NCBI RefSeq assembly: GCF_038051985.1 | Contig: NZ_CP150291.1 | Span: forward strand, 1,488,001 to 1,552,000 | Reading direction: 5' to 3' | Origin: Solibacillus sp. FSL H8-0523 | GTDB taxonomy: Bacteria > Bacillota > Bacilli > Bacillales_A > Planococcaceae | Length of the DNA stretch: 64,000 nt | Part shown: piece after piece, positions 31,902 to 40,310 of the stretch | Numbering within the stretch: the stretch's first letter is position 1 | Layout of the letters: every line of letters starts with the position of its first letter | Program-made: the position numbers and the translations under genes | Notes under the pieces: model-generated | The model's input: the letters and a program-made list of their open reading frames with translations, nothing else | The model's database searches: none | Told to the model about the DNA's origin: nothing

Positions 31902-32750
31902 TTATTGCGATTGAATAATATGGTCATTAACAAAGGCTTTTATGAAAAATAACTCATTATCATTAGGGTCCCTATTATTTTCTAACTTAAAGCACTCTAC
32001 GGCGTTTTCTAATGAGATTGATTTTACAGCCTGACTTGCTACTGTTAACTCTTCCCAAAATATATTCATTTCATTTGAATCACATATCGATTCATGACCA
32101 AGTAGGAACATTTCTGCATCAAACTTTTGGATGTCTTCAATCATAGGCAATAGCAAGGATTGCTTATAATGAAATAAAGAATTTGTGGTTGTACCATAAG
32201 GACAATCACCTAAGAAAATAACCTTTTCATCCGGAATATAAATGATTGTAGAATCATCAGAATGGGTCGCTTTGATTCTCTCAATTATGCAAATTTTATT
32301 TCCTAAATCAATCGTTAATGCATCTTCAAAAATTACATCTGGAGCACGTAACTGAAAGCGATCCCTGTTAGGTATTTCAGATTGGATAATTTCCATGCAC
32401 AACGAACTGATTTCATTATTACTTACATACGCACGTAATGAATCATCATCAAATGAATAGTTTCTCCACTTTTTCAACAGTTCATTTGTTTGACTATTTA
32501 CAATAATCGTTGCATCAATTTCATTCATTCCTAGAAAGTGATCCCAATGCGCATGCGTAATCACCATATATTTAACTGGGGGTACATTTAGCTTCTCGAT
32601 TTCTCGTAAAAAATCATGAGCATGCTGTGTTGAATTCCCAGAATCAATTATTAAACTATATTGGTCCCCACAGACCAAGCCTAATGTTGGTCGGTCTTTG
32701 TCATCTTGATTAGGTAAATAATAGATAGTATCACTTAGTTTGTTTAACAT
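31902..32750 (-). CDS. Metallo-beta-lactamase-fold protein
   Basis: The 282-residue protein has THAHWDHFLGM (about 63-73) with HxHxDH. DSGNSTQHAHDFLREIEKL precedes it. Further ligands are in THSDDSTIIYI, FLGDCPYG and LGHES. It is a different branch from the gene at 31037 and most like stand-alone hydrolases of unknown substrate. AGGAGACATAAC precedes the ATG. The two MBL genes are convergent. Confidence 0.88.
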   Translation of the reverse strand: MLNKLSDTIYYLPNQDDKDRPTLGLVCGDQYSLIIDSGNSTQHAHDFLREIEKLNVPPVKYMVITHAHWDHFLGMNEIDATIIVNSQTNELLKKWRNYSFDDDSLRAYVSNNEISSLCMEIIQSEIPNRDRFQLRAPDVIFEDALTIDLGNKICIIERIKATHSDDSTIIYIPDEKVIFLGDCPYGTTTNSLFHYKQSLLLPMIEDIQKFDAEMFLLGHESICDSNEMNIFWEELTVASQAVKSISLENAVECFKLENNRDPNDNELFFIKAFVNDHIIQSQ

Positions 32751-32971
32751 GTTATGTCTCCTCTATTCTAGATCTGAATTATATGAAAGAGAAAATCTCC
32801 ATGTTTAATCTTTAATAAAATAGCTAAAGATTTTCTCAGATTATTTTTTTACCATTGGACTTACACCTCCTTCACAATAAGGTAAATTATAGCATATTAT
32901 AAATATTTTGGTCAAAAACATAACGTGGGGTTGCTTTTTCTAATAAAATTTCACTTAATTTTTTTGTGAGC

Positions 32972-33009
32972 AATCCAGACTCAAATGCCTTTTAATTTGA
33001 GTCTGGATT
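32972..33009. terminator. Strong perfect hairpin (probable terminator)
   Basis: AATCCAGACTCAAAT and its exact 15-base reverse complement are separated by eight bases. TTT follows. No gene ends close by on the plus strand; it may belong to a lost gene. Confidence 0.6.
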
Positions 33010-33320
33010 TGCGACGAAAGCGCAACGACAGGAGCATACTACAATGCCGTTTGCGATGCCCACCAATCCATCATTTTACCCTCGTTATATAGTAAAGAGC
33101 ACAAAATCAAGCCGCTTACGCTATCGCGAGGCGGCAGATAGTGAAATATTTACTCTTTCTTAAATGAATATGCTTAAATGAATATTCTGCTGATAGAACA
33201 TTCATTTATTAAAGGGTTCTTTTTTATTACCTTTGATTATAAGTAGCACTGTTTTAAAAGGAGAATTGCTTTCCTTCAGCATTTTTTACAGAAGTTCACT
33301 TTTTGCCAAAGTAGAGAGAT

Positions 33321-33445
33321 GCGGAGCGAAGGGGGTGACTCCAGCGGGAACAGCGCGAGCGGAAAATCCATTTTTTGTGCCACCGTCAGAGGCACAAAAA
33401 ATTAGTTGGAGCCGTGCCCGCGGAAAGCTTCCCCCGTAGCGTAGC
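33321..33445. repeat. Large imperfect palindrome of the Bacillaceae intergenic-repeat kind
   Basis: The centre is a perfect 11-bp hairpin, TTTTTTGTGCC (33371-33381) with GGCACAAAAAA (33391-33401). Outer arms GGGGGTGACTCCAGCGGG and GCCCGCGGAAAGC..CCCCC are imperfectly complementary. It is far richer in G+C than its surroundings. The wording GCGGGAACAGCGCGAG and CCGCGGAAAGC is familiar from short repeated elements scattered through Bacillaceae intergenic regions. No copy is visible elsewhere in this window. Confidence 0.6.
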
Positions 33446-33626
33446 AGAACGGATAAGATTAAAGATTCCGTATCTTATTTATTAAAACTTTGTCATCCTC
33501 AACTTATGGTGATGAGCCGATCTTTTGTTATTAAAATTCCAAATATAGCGTTAGAGGAAGTTATAGTCAGAAAATTCCACTTGGTGTATTATAGAATGTA
33601 TGTTCTTAAAATAAGGGGGAGAATAA

Positions 33627-35423
33627 TTGGAGAGAAATAAATATCGTCGAGTCTGGAGTTTAGATAGCGTTTTTCAAAGCAACTCAAATCAATTTATAAA
33701 TCATATACAGGAACTAGAAAGAAGCCTAGATAAAATGGATGGGCATCTAGCAGCTACAAGCATTTCAAGTAAAGAAGATGCCGATTATCTCTTAAACTTA
33801 CTTAAAGAAATTGACAGTTTGAAGCTTAAGCTATCACAAGCCTCTTCATTTATAACTTGCTTATTAGCTCAAAGCCCAGCTGATCAGGTCGCGAGCGTTT
33901 TACAAGGAAGGGTTGCTAAATTAAAAAGTAAATATGGCATTACATTAACAAAATTTCAGGCGATAGTCGCAAATATTTCATTGGACATTTGGTTAGATGC
34001 TGTTGAATTGGATGAGTTAAAAGACTTTCAATTTATATTGGCCGAATGGCGTGAGGAAGGTGCAACAGCACTAACTTCTAATGAAAAAGCAATTTTGTCG
34101 AATTTATCTGTAGATGGATATCATGCGTGGGGACAGCTCTATCAAACATTAATGGGGAAGCTCGAAATAGAAATTCAATTGGAAGGGAAACCACAGAAAT
34201 ATTCAATAGGGCAAGCTTTGAACTTACGAGCGCATTCGAATGAGGAGATACGTAAAGTCGCACACGAAAAATTGGAGCACAAGTGGTCGGAGCAAAAAGA
34301 AAGCTTTGCTAAAGTGTTAAACCACATAGCTGGTTTTCGACTTCAACTATATAATTTTGAAGGAACCGATGATGTTTTGGAAGAGCCCTTACGTAAAAAT
34401 CGCATGAAAAAAGAAACACTTGAGGCAATGTGGTCTGTAGTCAGTAAGAATAAAAATGCTTTTGCTCAATATTTAAATCGAAAAGCGAGCATGATGGGTG
34501 ATGAGAAGCTACAATTCTATAACTTTTGGGCACCTGTTGAAACGAAGGTCAAAGAAATTCAATATGAGGATGCAATTGACTTAGTAAAAGACGCGTTTCG
34601 TATATTCGGAAATCAGCTAGAAGCATTTGTAACAACAGCCATTGAAGAACAGTGGATTGAAGCGGAAAATCGATCCAAAAAGTCAGCCGCTGCATTTTGC
34701 GCGGGCTTTCCAATGTCTGAGGAATCAAGGATTTTTATGACATATGATGGAACGATGAAGGGGATTTTAACACTTGCACATGAACTAGGTCATGCGTTTC
34801 ATAATACAGCAATGAATGGTGTTGCAGGTTTGAACCGACAATACCCACTATGTATTGCTGAAACGGCTTCGTTCTTTGCTGAAATGATTGTATTGGATGC
34901 AGCAATTGAAGCGGCTGTGACAAAATCAGAAAAAATAACACTACTCGACGAAAAATTAAAAAGAAGTGTCATGAATTTTATGAACATCCACAGTCGATTT
35001 CTTTTTGAACAAAATTTTTATGAGGAGAGAAAAAAAGGCCTCGTTTCTGCACAGCGGTTAAATGAGTTAATGCAAGAAGCAATTTCAGATGGGTATAGAG
35101 ATTCGCTTGATAATGTATCCGTACATACATGGCTGTGGACACCGCATTTTTATATAACAGATGCGCCATTTTATAATTTCCCATACACATTTGGCTATTT
35201 ATTAACCTATCGTTTATATGAAAAAGCAAAAGAAATCGGTGCTGACTTTGAAAATACGTATATCCAATTGTTGCGAGATTCAGGAAAAATGTCTATGGAA
35301 GACTTGATGCTGAAACATTTAAATGAGGATATAACAACGGAAGCCTTTTGGGAAAAAGCTATGAAACTTTGTGTACAAGATGCCGAGTTATTTCTTGAAT
35401 TAACAGCTTTAGAAATAGTTTAA
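33627..35423 (+). CDS. pepF: M3-family oligoendopeptidase (PepF type)
   Basis: The 598-residue protein has the zinc motif LAHELGHAFH (about 385-394; HExxH) and the third-ligand helix AETASFFAEMI (about 412-422). The N-terminal two thirds is helical. Downstream, YNFPYTFGYLLTYRLYEKAKE is typical of PepF/M3B enzymes. It cleaves short peptides, in the cytoplasm since there is no signal peptide. TTG at 33627 follows AAGGGGGAG; it is the only good start. A terminator follows at 35474. Confidence 0.92.
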   Translation: MERNKYRRVWSLDSVFQSNSNQFINHIQELERSLDKMDGHLAATSISSKEDADYLLNLLKEIDSLKLKLSQASSFITCLLAQSPADQVASVLQGRVAKLKSKYGITLTKFQAIVANISLDIWLDAVELDELKDFQFILAEWREEGATALTSNEKAILSNLSVDGYHAWGQLYQTLMGKLEIEIQLEGKPQKYSIGQALNLRAHSNEEIRKVAHEKLEHKWSEQKESFAKVLNHIAGFRLQLYNFEGTDDVLEEPLRKNRMKKETLEAMWSVVSKNKNAFAQYLNRKASMMGDEKLQFYNFWAPVETKVKEIQYEDAIDLVKDAFRIFGNQLEAFVTTAIEEQWIEAENRSKKSAAAFCAGFPMSEESRIFMTYDGTMKGILTLAHELGHAFHNTAMNGVAGLNRQYPLCIAETASFFAEMIVLDAAIEAAVTKSEKITLLDEKLKRSVMNFMNIHSRFLFEQNFYEERKKGLVSAQRLNELMQEAISDGYRDSLDNVSVHTWLWTPHFYITDAPFYNFPYTFGYLLTYRLYEKAKEIGADFENTYIQLLRDSGKMSMEDLMLKHLNEDITTEAFWEKAMKLCVQDAELFLELTALEIV

Positions 35424-35473
35424 CGGTAGGAATTTTACAAAATAATAAACCAATCCTTAGGCGTATACTTATA

Positions 35474-35501
35474 AAGCCTGCTCACCATTTAGAGCAGGCT
35501 T
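35474..35501 (+). terminator. Terminator after pepF
   Basis: AAGCCTGCTC pairs exactly with GAGCAGGCTT over an eight-base loop, followed by AAAATT. T-poor, so moderate. Confidence 0.65.
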
Positions 35502-35565
35502 AAAATTATTAATTTTGTAAGTATATAGAAGAACCTCAAACTGTTTTTGATATTATTGCACTTTT

Positions 35566-36321
35566 TTATTCAATCACGACTGAACCATATTTTGATTCAG
35601 CTGAGAGTACATTAGCTCGATCCCCAATAATAGATGATTTTTTATAGTGAATAACAATATCGCCTGATACGCTTTTTACATGTATGTTCGGTTGTTCAAT
35701 CACTTCTGTCATGCTGATTTGTCCGTCAGTCGTTTCTATTGTATGAACTAATCCTGTAGTTTCTTGAATTGCAACATCACCTGCACTTGTTTTAACTGAT
35801 AAATTGTCGATTGCGCTTTTAGTGATTGTCAAAGGAGCATCTTTCGTACGAAGTTCAGCATTTGAGGTGGATAGGTTGTTTAGATTTACTAACCCAGCAG
35901 CAGTCTCTACCTGTACTGCATCTAGCGTCACATTTTGAATGATAGAATCGCCATCTACTGTGTTTAGTGTAAGTGTTTTACTTTGAGATTGAGGCAATTG
36001 TAGGATAATGGTTGGCGCTGAACGAAGCTGAATGTTTTCGTGCCATTTTTTCTTACTTGGTTGCTCTGTAATTAAGAATCTATCGTTTTCTTCTGTTAGT
36101 TTCATCATGCCTTTCTTTAATTTATACCCCTGCATTTGAACATGTATTTTATCATCTGGAGAGCTGGTAATAGCGATTTTTAATGCGTCAAGTGACACAT
36201 TAATATGTGGTTTTGCTTCAAACTCACCAATTGTGATGGTATTTGTAGTTTGTTTCAGAAAAAGAATAGTAGTTACAATGATTGCTCCTAGTATCAGTAC
36301 AACTAACATTTTTCGAATCAT
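35566..36321 (-). CDS. DUF4097-type membrane-anchored beta-helix protein
   Basis: The 251-residue protein has one N-terminal membrane helix (MLVVLILGAIIVTTILFL). Repeating short beta strands follow, such as IIQNVTLDAVQVETAAGLVNLNN, LSVKTSAGDVAIQET and IHVKSVSGDIVIHYK, the DUF4097 pattern. The ATG overlaps the stop of the ABC permease gene (TAATG), so the three genes form one operon. DUF4097 proteins are common in stress or antibiotic-response operons of Bacillus, where their role is unclear. Confidence 0.85.
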   Translation of the reverse strand: MIRKMLVVLILGAIIVTTILFLKQTTNTITIGEFEAKPHINVSLDALKIAITSSPDDKIHVQMQGYKLKKGMMKLTEENDRFLITEQPSKKKWHENIQLRSAPTIILQLPQSQSKTLTLNTVDGDSIIQNVTLDAVQVETAAGLVNLNNLSTSNAELRTKDAPLTITKSAIDNLSVKTSAGDVAIQETTGLVHTIETTDGQISMTEVIEQPNIHVKSVSGDIVIHYKKSSIIGDRANVLSAESKYGSVVIE

Positions 36322-37025
36322 TAGGCCACATCCTTTTCGTCAATATTGCGGATTGATACATAAGCTATACCAATACCAAGAAGTGCTAGTATGACTGGAA
36401 TTACTATACTATTGGCTAAGCTAAATGTGTCACCGCTATTTGAAACAGTTCCATTAATTAAAAAGCTGATAATGGTAGCTGAGGTAATCGTTGTTGCTGT
36501 TGATTTTTTTCGCATTCCAAAAAATAACGGAATTAAAGCGATTGCCCCCATCGTGAATGCGTTAGTTAATGTTTTGGGTAATGTCGCAACTAAATCTTGT
36601 AAGGTTACTGTCCCTTCAAATAACCCTAGCGAAGGCTGTAAGAAGTACGTGATAATTTGCATGAGCCAAATACTTGTAAATAAACTGCCTGCAGTGAATA
36701 AATAAGTGAGTGCTAACTTAGCAATGAGAAGTTTTTTACGCTTGATCGGATAGGTAAACATGACTTGCATCGTTTTTGTACGAAACTCCGAAATGATAAG
36801 GCGAGATAAAATAGTACTTCCAAAAATAATAAAGGTAATATTCGATAAAATGTATACTAGAAACATAAATTCTTGAAATGAACTCATCGCCCCGTCTATA
36901 TCATTTTTTGCATCTAGTGAAAGTAAGACGACAAAGCCATAAATACTAATAACACAGAAGAAAAAGCTTTTAAAATAACGCCCTATATGGTGTTTATTCC
37001 ATTCTAATTTTATTAAATTAAGCAT
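36321..37025 (-). CDS. ABC-2 transporter permease
   Basis: The 234-residue protein has six predicted helices. It starts MLNLIKLEWNKHHIGRYFKS, the common entry of lantibiotic-immunity or bacitracin-type permeases, and has ISEFRTKTMQVMFTYPIKRKKLLIAK (about 83-108). The ATG at 37025 follows GGAGGAAAC and lies inside the end of the ATPase gene, so the two are coupled. It should pair with the ATPase to export or remove a membrane-active compound. Confidence 0.85.
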   Translation of the reverse strand: MLNLIKLEWNKHHIGRYFKSFFFCVISIYGFVVLLSLDAKNDIDGAMSSFQEFMFLVYILSNITFIIFGSTILSRLIISEFRTKTMQVMFTYPIKRKKLLIAKLALTYLFTAGSLFTSIWLMQIITYFLQPSLGLFEGTVTLQDLVATLPKTLTNAFTMGAIALIPLFFGMRKKSTATTITSATIISFLINGTVSNSGDTFSLANSIVIPVILALLGIGIAYVSIRNIDEKDVA

Positions 37026-37938
37026 GCGGGTTTCCTCCATTTACACGATTTATAAAGTATTCTTCTAAAGATTGATGCATCATTTCAACCTTCTCAACAT
37101 CAATACCATTTAAGATTAAATGCTTTGTTAATGTGGATGGCTTTTCCTGTACATTTTGAATAGACAAGTTTGTTGTATTTATGATTTGCACCTTAGCATT
37201 GAATTTTTCTACTAATAATTGTTTCGCATTTTTCGCATCACTAACGACCATTTCAATTGTGGATTGATGTTTTTTACGTAGGGAATCCATTGGTATTTCC
37301 TCAATTAATTTACCGTGATGTAATATGCCAATCGTATCTGCAATTGATTCGATTTCAGTGACGATATGGCTAGAAATTAAAATCGTCATCCCATATTGTT
37401 GTTTGAGCATAACAAGCAGCTCCCGTATTTCTTTAATACCGATTGGGTCTAGCCCATTAATTGGCTCATCTAATATTAAAATTTTGGGTTTAGTTACAAT
37501 GGCGCGGGCAATTGCAAGACGTTGACGCATACCTAAGGAAAATTCCTTTACCTTTTTCTTTTCAACTTGATGTAAACCTACAATCTCTAATACGCTCTTT
37601 ATACGATTTTGATCTTTAAACCCCATATAAGCACAGTGTATTTTCAAGTTTTTAGAAGCAGTTAGTTCCTCGTAAAAAATCGGATATTCGATGAGACTAC
37701 CAATGTTTTTTAAGTATTCAATTGAGGTAGCTTGAATTGATTGATTTTGAATTTTAATTTCACCAGAAGTTGGTTTCATTAAATTTAATAGCATTTTCAT
37801 AATCGTCGTTTTACCCGCTCCGTTTGGACCAAGAAAGCCATAAATTTCTCCTTCTTTAATTGTCATACTTACTTGGTTAATGACAGGTTGTTTTGCAAAA
37901 CGTTTTGATAATTGATGTGTTTGAATAATAGTATCCAT
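37018..37938 (-). CDS. ABC transporter ATP-binding protein (BcrA type)
   Basis: The 306-residue protein has Walker A GPNGAGKTT (about 39-47), signature FSLGMRQRLAIARAI (about 133-147), Walker B ILILDEPINGLDP (about 153-165) and switch region ILISSHIVTEIESIAD. The extra C-terminal 80 residues are typical of BcrA-type ATPases. ATG at 37938 follows GGGAGGC; the frame is open for 52 more codons but without a site. It is divergent from a response regulator that starts 156 bp away, which probably activates it. Confidence 0.9.
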   Translation of the reverse strand: MDTIIQTHQLSKRFAKQPVINQVSMTIKEGEIYGFLGPNGAGKTTIMKMLLNLMKPTSGEIKIQNQSIQATSIEYLKNIGSLIEYPIFYEELTASKNLKIHCAYMGFKDQNRIKSVLEIVGLHQVEKKKVKEFSLGMRQRLAIARAIVTKPKILILDEPINGLDPIGIKEIRELLVMLKQQYGMTILISSHIVTEIESIADTIGILHHGKLIEEIPMDSLRKKHQSTIEMVVSDAKNAKQLLVEKFNAKVQIINTTNLSIQNVQEKPSTLTKHLILNGIDVEKVEMMHQSLEEYFINRVNGGNPHA

Positions 37939-38094
37939 CCGTATGCCTCCCGTTTGTATTACATAATCACAGTGTAAAAGATGAAAGTAAAAATAAAGTA
38001 AACAGGCAGGAAAATGTATGTAATTTTTACTTGAAAGGTAACTATGGGAGGAGAAAATTGTTAAAATTGAAATAGAAAAGAGGGAGGGAATCAC

Positions 38095-38817
38095 ATGACA
38101 GATGATGCAAAAATTTTAGTAGTGGATGATGAAGTAGGCATTTTAAAAATGATTGAAATTACATTGCAAAAAGAGCATTTTATACATATTACAACAGTGA
38201 CAACGAAAGCGGCAGCACTGCAAGCTATAGCAGAAAAAAATTTCGATATTATTTTACTGGATGTCATGCTACCAGATGGGGATGGCTTTACATTATGTTC
38301 AGCTATTCGTCAGCAAACGACAGCACCCATTTTATTTATTAGTGCACGCTCTAGTGATTTTGATAAATTAACAGGGCTAAGTGTAGGTGGCGATGATTAT
38401 ATTACAAAGCCTTTTAATCCACTTGAAGTTGTCGCAAGAATACGAGCGATTTTGCGCCGTCAGCGTGAGTACGAAAAAAAGACAGTACCATTTGAAACGG
38501 AAAACTATGTATTTAACACGTTTACTTATTCACCAAATCAGGCTTTATTAACTGTACATGGGAAAGTAGTTCAAGCTACTGCAAAAGAGTTAGAGTTACT
38601 ACAATTTTTTTGCGATAATCCACTGCGCGTGTTTACAGCCTCACAACTATACGAGCGGGTATGGGGAGAAGATGTATTTGGGGAAGAAAAAACCGTCACA
38701 ATTCACATTGCGAAACTTCGTAAAAAGTTAGGTGATGATACAAGAAATCCAAGTATTATCGTGAATTTGAGAGGTATTGGCTATAAATTTATTCCTCCAA
38801 CAGGCGATGAGTTATGA
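38095..38817 (+). CDS. OmpR/PhoB-type response regulator
   Basis: The 240-residue protein has a receiver domain with D10/D11 (VVDDEVG), the phosphorylated aspartate in IILLDVMLPDGDG (about 57-69) and lysine in YITKPFNPLE (about 105). A C-terminal winged helix (about 150-235, VWGEDVFGEEKTVTIHIAKLRKKLGDD) follows. GAGGGAGGG precedes the ATG. The kinase gene overlaps its end by four bases. It probably controls the divergent ABC/DUF4097 operon. Confidence 0.94.
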   Translation: MTDDAKILVVDDEVGILKMIEITLQKEHFIHITTVTTKAAALQAIAEKNFDIILLDVMLPDGDGFTLCSAIRQQTTAPILFISARSSDFDKLTGLSVGGDDYITKPFNPLEVVARIRAILRRQREYEKKTVPFETENYVFNTFTYSPNQALLTVHGKVVQATAKELELLQFFCDNPLRVFTASQLYERVWGEDVFGEEKTVTIHIAKLRKKLGDDTRNPSIIVNLRGIGYKFIPPTGDEL

Positions 38818-39908
38818 AAATCCAGCAACGCTTTATTTTACATTTACTACTAGGTCTTGTAGCATGGCTAACGCTTGTAGCATTGACAGTGCCTGTCGTA
38901 ATGGAAGGAATTTTACCTAAACTAGGATTTGGTGATGAAAAATACGAATGGATGATTCTGGTTGTCGTTGGACTTGATACAGTCCTATGCTTCATCTGGT
39001 TTGGCTGGTATGTTGGTAGCCCTATATTACTTATTATGAAATGGATTAACCAACTAGCAAATGAGGACTTTTCTCCACTTATTGATTATGGAAAAATATA
39101 TAAGCGCAATGGAAAATTAAAAATGCGCTTTCGCTTATATCAAGAAGTAATCACGCAACTTGATGATATGCGAGCACAATTGGAGAAAGCAGGGGTAGAG
39201 CGCATTCAACTAGAGAAAGCAAAACGAGATTGGATTGCTGGGATCTCTCATGATTTGAAAACGCCATTAACATATATCAAAGGATATTCTACATTGTTAC
39301 TAAATCCTAATTATCATTGGTCACAAGAAGAGCAACGTAGCTTTATCCAAGAAATTGATGACAAAGGAACACATATGGAGCACCTTGTACAAGACATAAA
39401 TTTAGCAATACGCTTTGATGGTTCACATTCTGTACCGATTCATAAAACAAGGCAAAACATTATCCTATTTGTGCAACAAATTCTTGCAGATGTAAGCAAT
39501 GATTTACGTGCACAAAAGCACCAGTTTGAATTGCAAACGGAAACCAAGGATTTTATGATGGAGTATGATCCGAATCTATTAAAACGAGCTTTTCAAAACA
39601 TTTATATGAACGCAGCAATCCATAATGAAGCAGCAGTTCTCGTTACAACTACAGTGGAGAAACAACAAGATGTGTTAATTATTCATATCCAAGATAATGG
39701 GATAGGTATGACAGAGGAAACACAAAAAAATCTATTTCACCGCTATTACCGCGGTACGACGACTGAACAAAAATCTGAAGGAACTGGCTTAGGTATGGCG
39801 ATTGTGAAAAGTTTAATTGAAGCACATGGAGGTAGTATCACAGTAGAGAGTGAATTACAGCGAGGGACTAAATTCACAATATTATTACCTTTTGAAAAAC
39901 AGGATTGA
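38814..39908 (+). CDS. Sensor histidine kinase
   Basis: The 364-residue protein has two membrane helices (about 7-30 and 48-70) with a very short external loop, so it likely senses within the membrane. Next come a HAMP-like linker, H-box GISHDLKTPLTYIKGYS (about 142-158), N-box NIYMNAAIHNE (about 262-272), DNGIGM and GTGLGMAIVKSLIEAHGG. It is the partner of the preceding response regulator. A short loop and linkage to a BcrA-type exporter are the mark of systems sensing cell-wall antibiotics. Confidence 0.93.
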   Translation: MKIQQRFILHLLLGLVAWLTLVALTVPVVMEGILPKLGFGDEKYEWMILVVVGLDTVLCFIWFGWYVGSPILLIMKWINQLANEDFSPLIDYGKIYKRNGKLKMRFRLYQEVITQLDDMRAQLEKAGVERIQLEKAKRDWIAGISHDLKTPLTYIKGYSTLLLNPNYHWSQEEQRSFIQEIDDKGTHMEHLVQDINLAIRFDGSHSVPIHKTRQNIILFVQQILADVSNDLRAQKHQFELQTETKDFMMEYDPNLLKRAFQNIYMNAAIHNEAAVLVTTTVEKQQDVLIIHIQDNGIGMTEETQKNLFHRYYRGTTTEQKSEGTGLGMAIVKSLIEAHGGSITVESELQRGTKFTILLPFEKQD

Positions 39909-40002
39909 GTGTAAGTCTAGCATTTAATAATTCAAAGTCGTTAATATACCAGTTGTGTAGCCGTTGCATCCTTCACCAAATAAGAAAAATTTCCAATAAT
40001 TG

Positions 40003-40032
40003 TTGACTCATCTGCCATTCCATGTATATAAT
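40003..40032 (+). promoter_or_regulatory. Promoter of the argS T-box leader
   Basis: TTGACT (40003-40008) and TATAAT (40027-40032) are 18 bp apart and lie about 30 bp before the start of the T-box fold. Confidence 0.75.
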
Positions 40033-40059
40033 CAATTTCAAATTTACAAAAAATCAGTG

Positions 40060-40290
40060 AAGAAGACAGTAGCTTATCGGAATTTGGCAAAGCGAGTTAG
40101 GGATGGTGGGAGCCTAATGCAAAACAGATAAGTGAAACGCACTTTGGAGATGCAACCTGAATCGAGTAGGGAAGGCCGGGGAGACACCTCGTTAACAATG
40201 GAAAGCGGTCACAGTATTGTGGCAACTAGAGTGGTACCACGGGAATCGATAGCTCTCGTCTCTTTTATTAGAGACGGGGGCTTTTTTCTA
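40060..40290 (+). promoter_or_regulatory. T-box leader controlling argS
   Basis: The antiterminator T-box GAGTGGTACCACGGG (40229-40243) is unmistakable. Upstream, Stem I runs from CTTATC near 40074 to GATAAG near 40127. It has the conserved distal-loop sequence GGATGGTGGGAGCC (40101-40114). A CGC arginine codon at 40138-40140, in TGAAACGCACTTTGG, sits where the specifier is expected. Uncharged tRNA-Arg would keep the terminator open so that arginyl-tRNA synthetase is made when arginine is short. Confidence 0.92.
40251..40288 (+). terminator. T-box terminator hairpin
   Basis: AGCTCTCGTCTCT (40251-40263) pairs with AGAGACGGGGGCT (40270-40282), with one G-T pair, followed by TTTTTC. It competes with the antiterminator containing the TGGTACCACGG box. 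Confidence 0.9.
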
Positions 40291-40310
40291 TTATTGGGAG
40301 GGAAACAAAC

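Larger units (their letters stand above)
32751..33626. other. 876-bp intergenic stretch with hairpins and a dispersed-type repeat
   Basis: No gene is supported. It contains a strong hairpin (32972-33009) and a GC-richer palindromic block (33321-33445). Between them, 33010-33130, lies a stretch with GCCGC..GCGGC pairs that has no recognisable frame. Promoter elements of the peptidase gene should lie at 33540-33600. Confidence 0.5.

Noticed and set aside
33233-33439. Plus-strand 68-residue frame in the palindromic repeat
   Set aside because: It reads the repeat element, with no site and a proline/arginine-rich non-protein composition.
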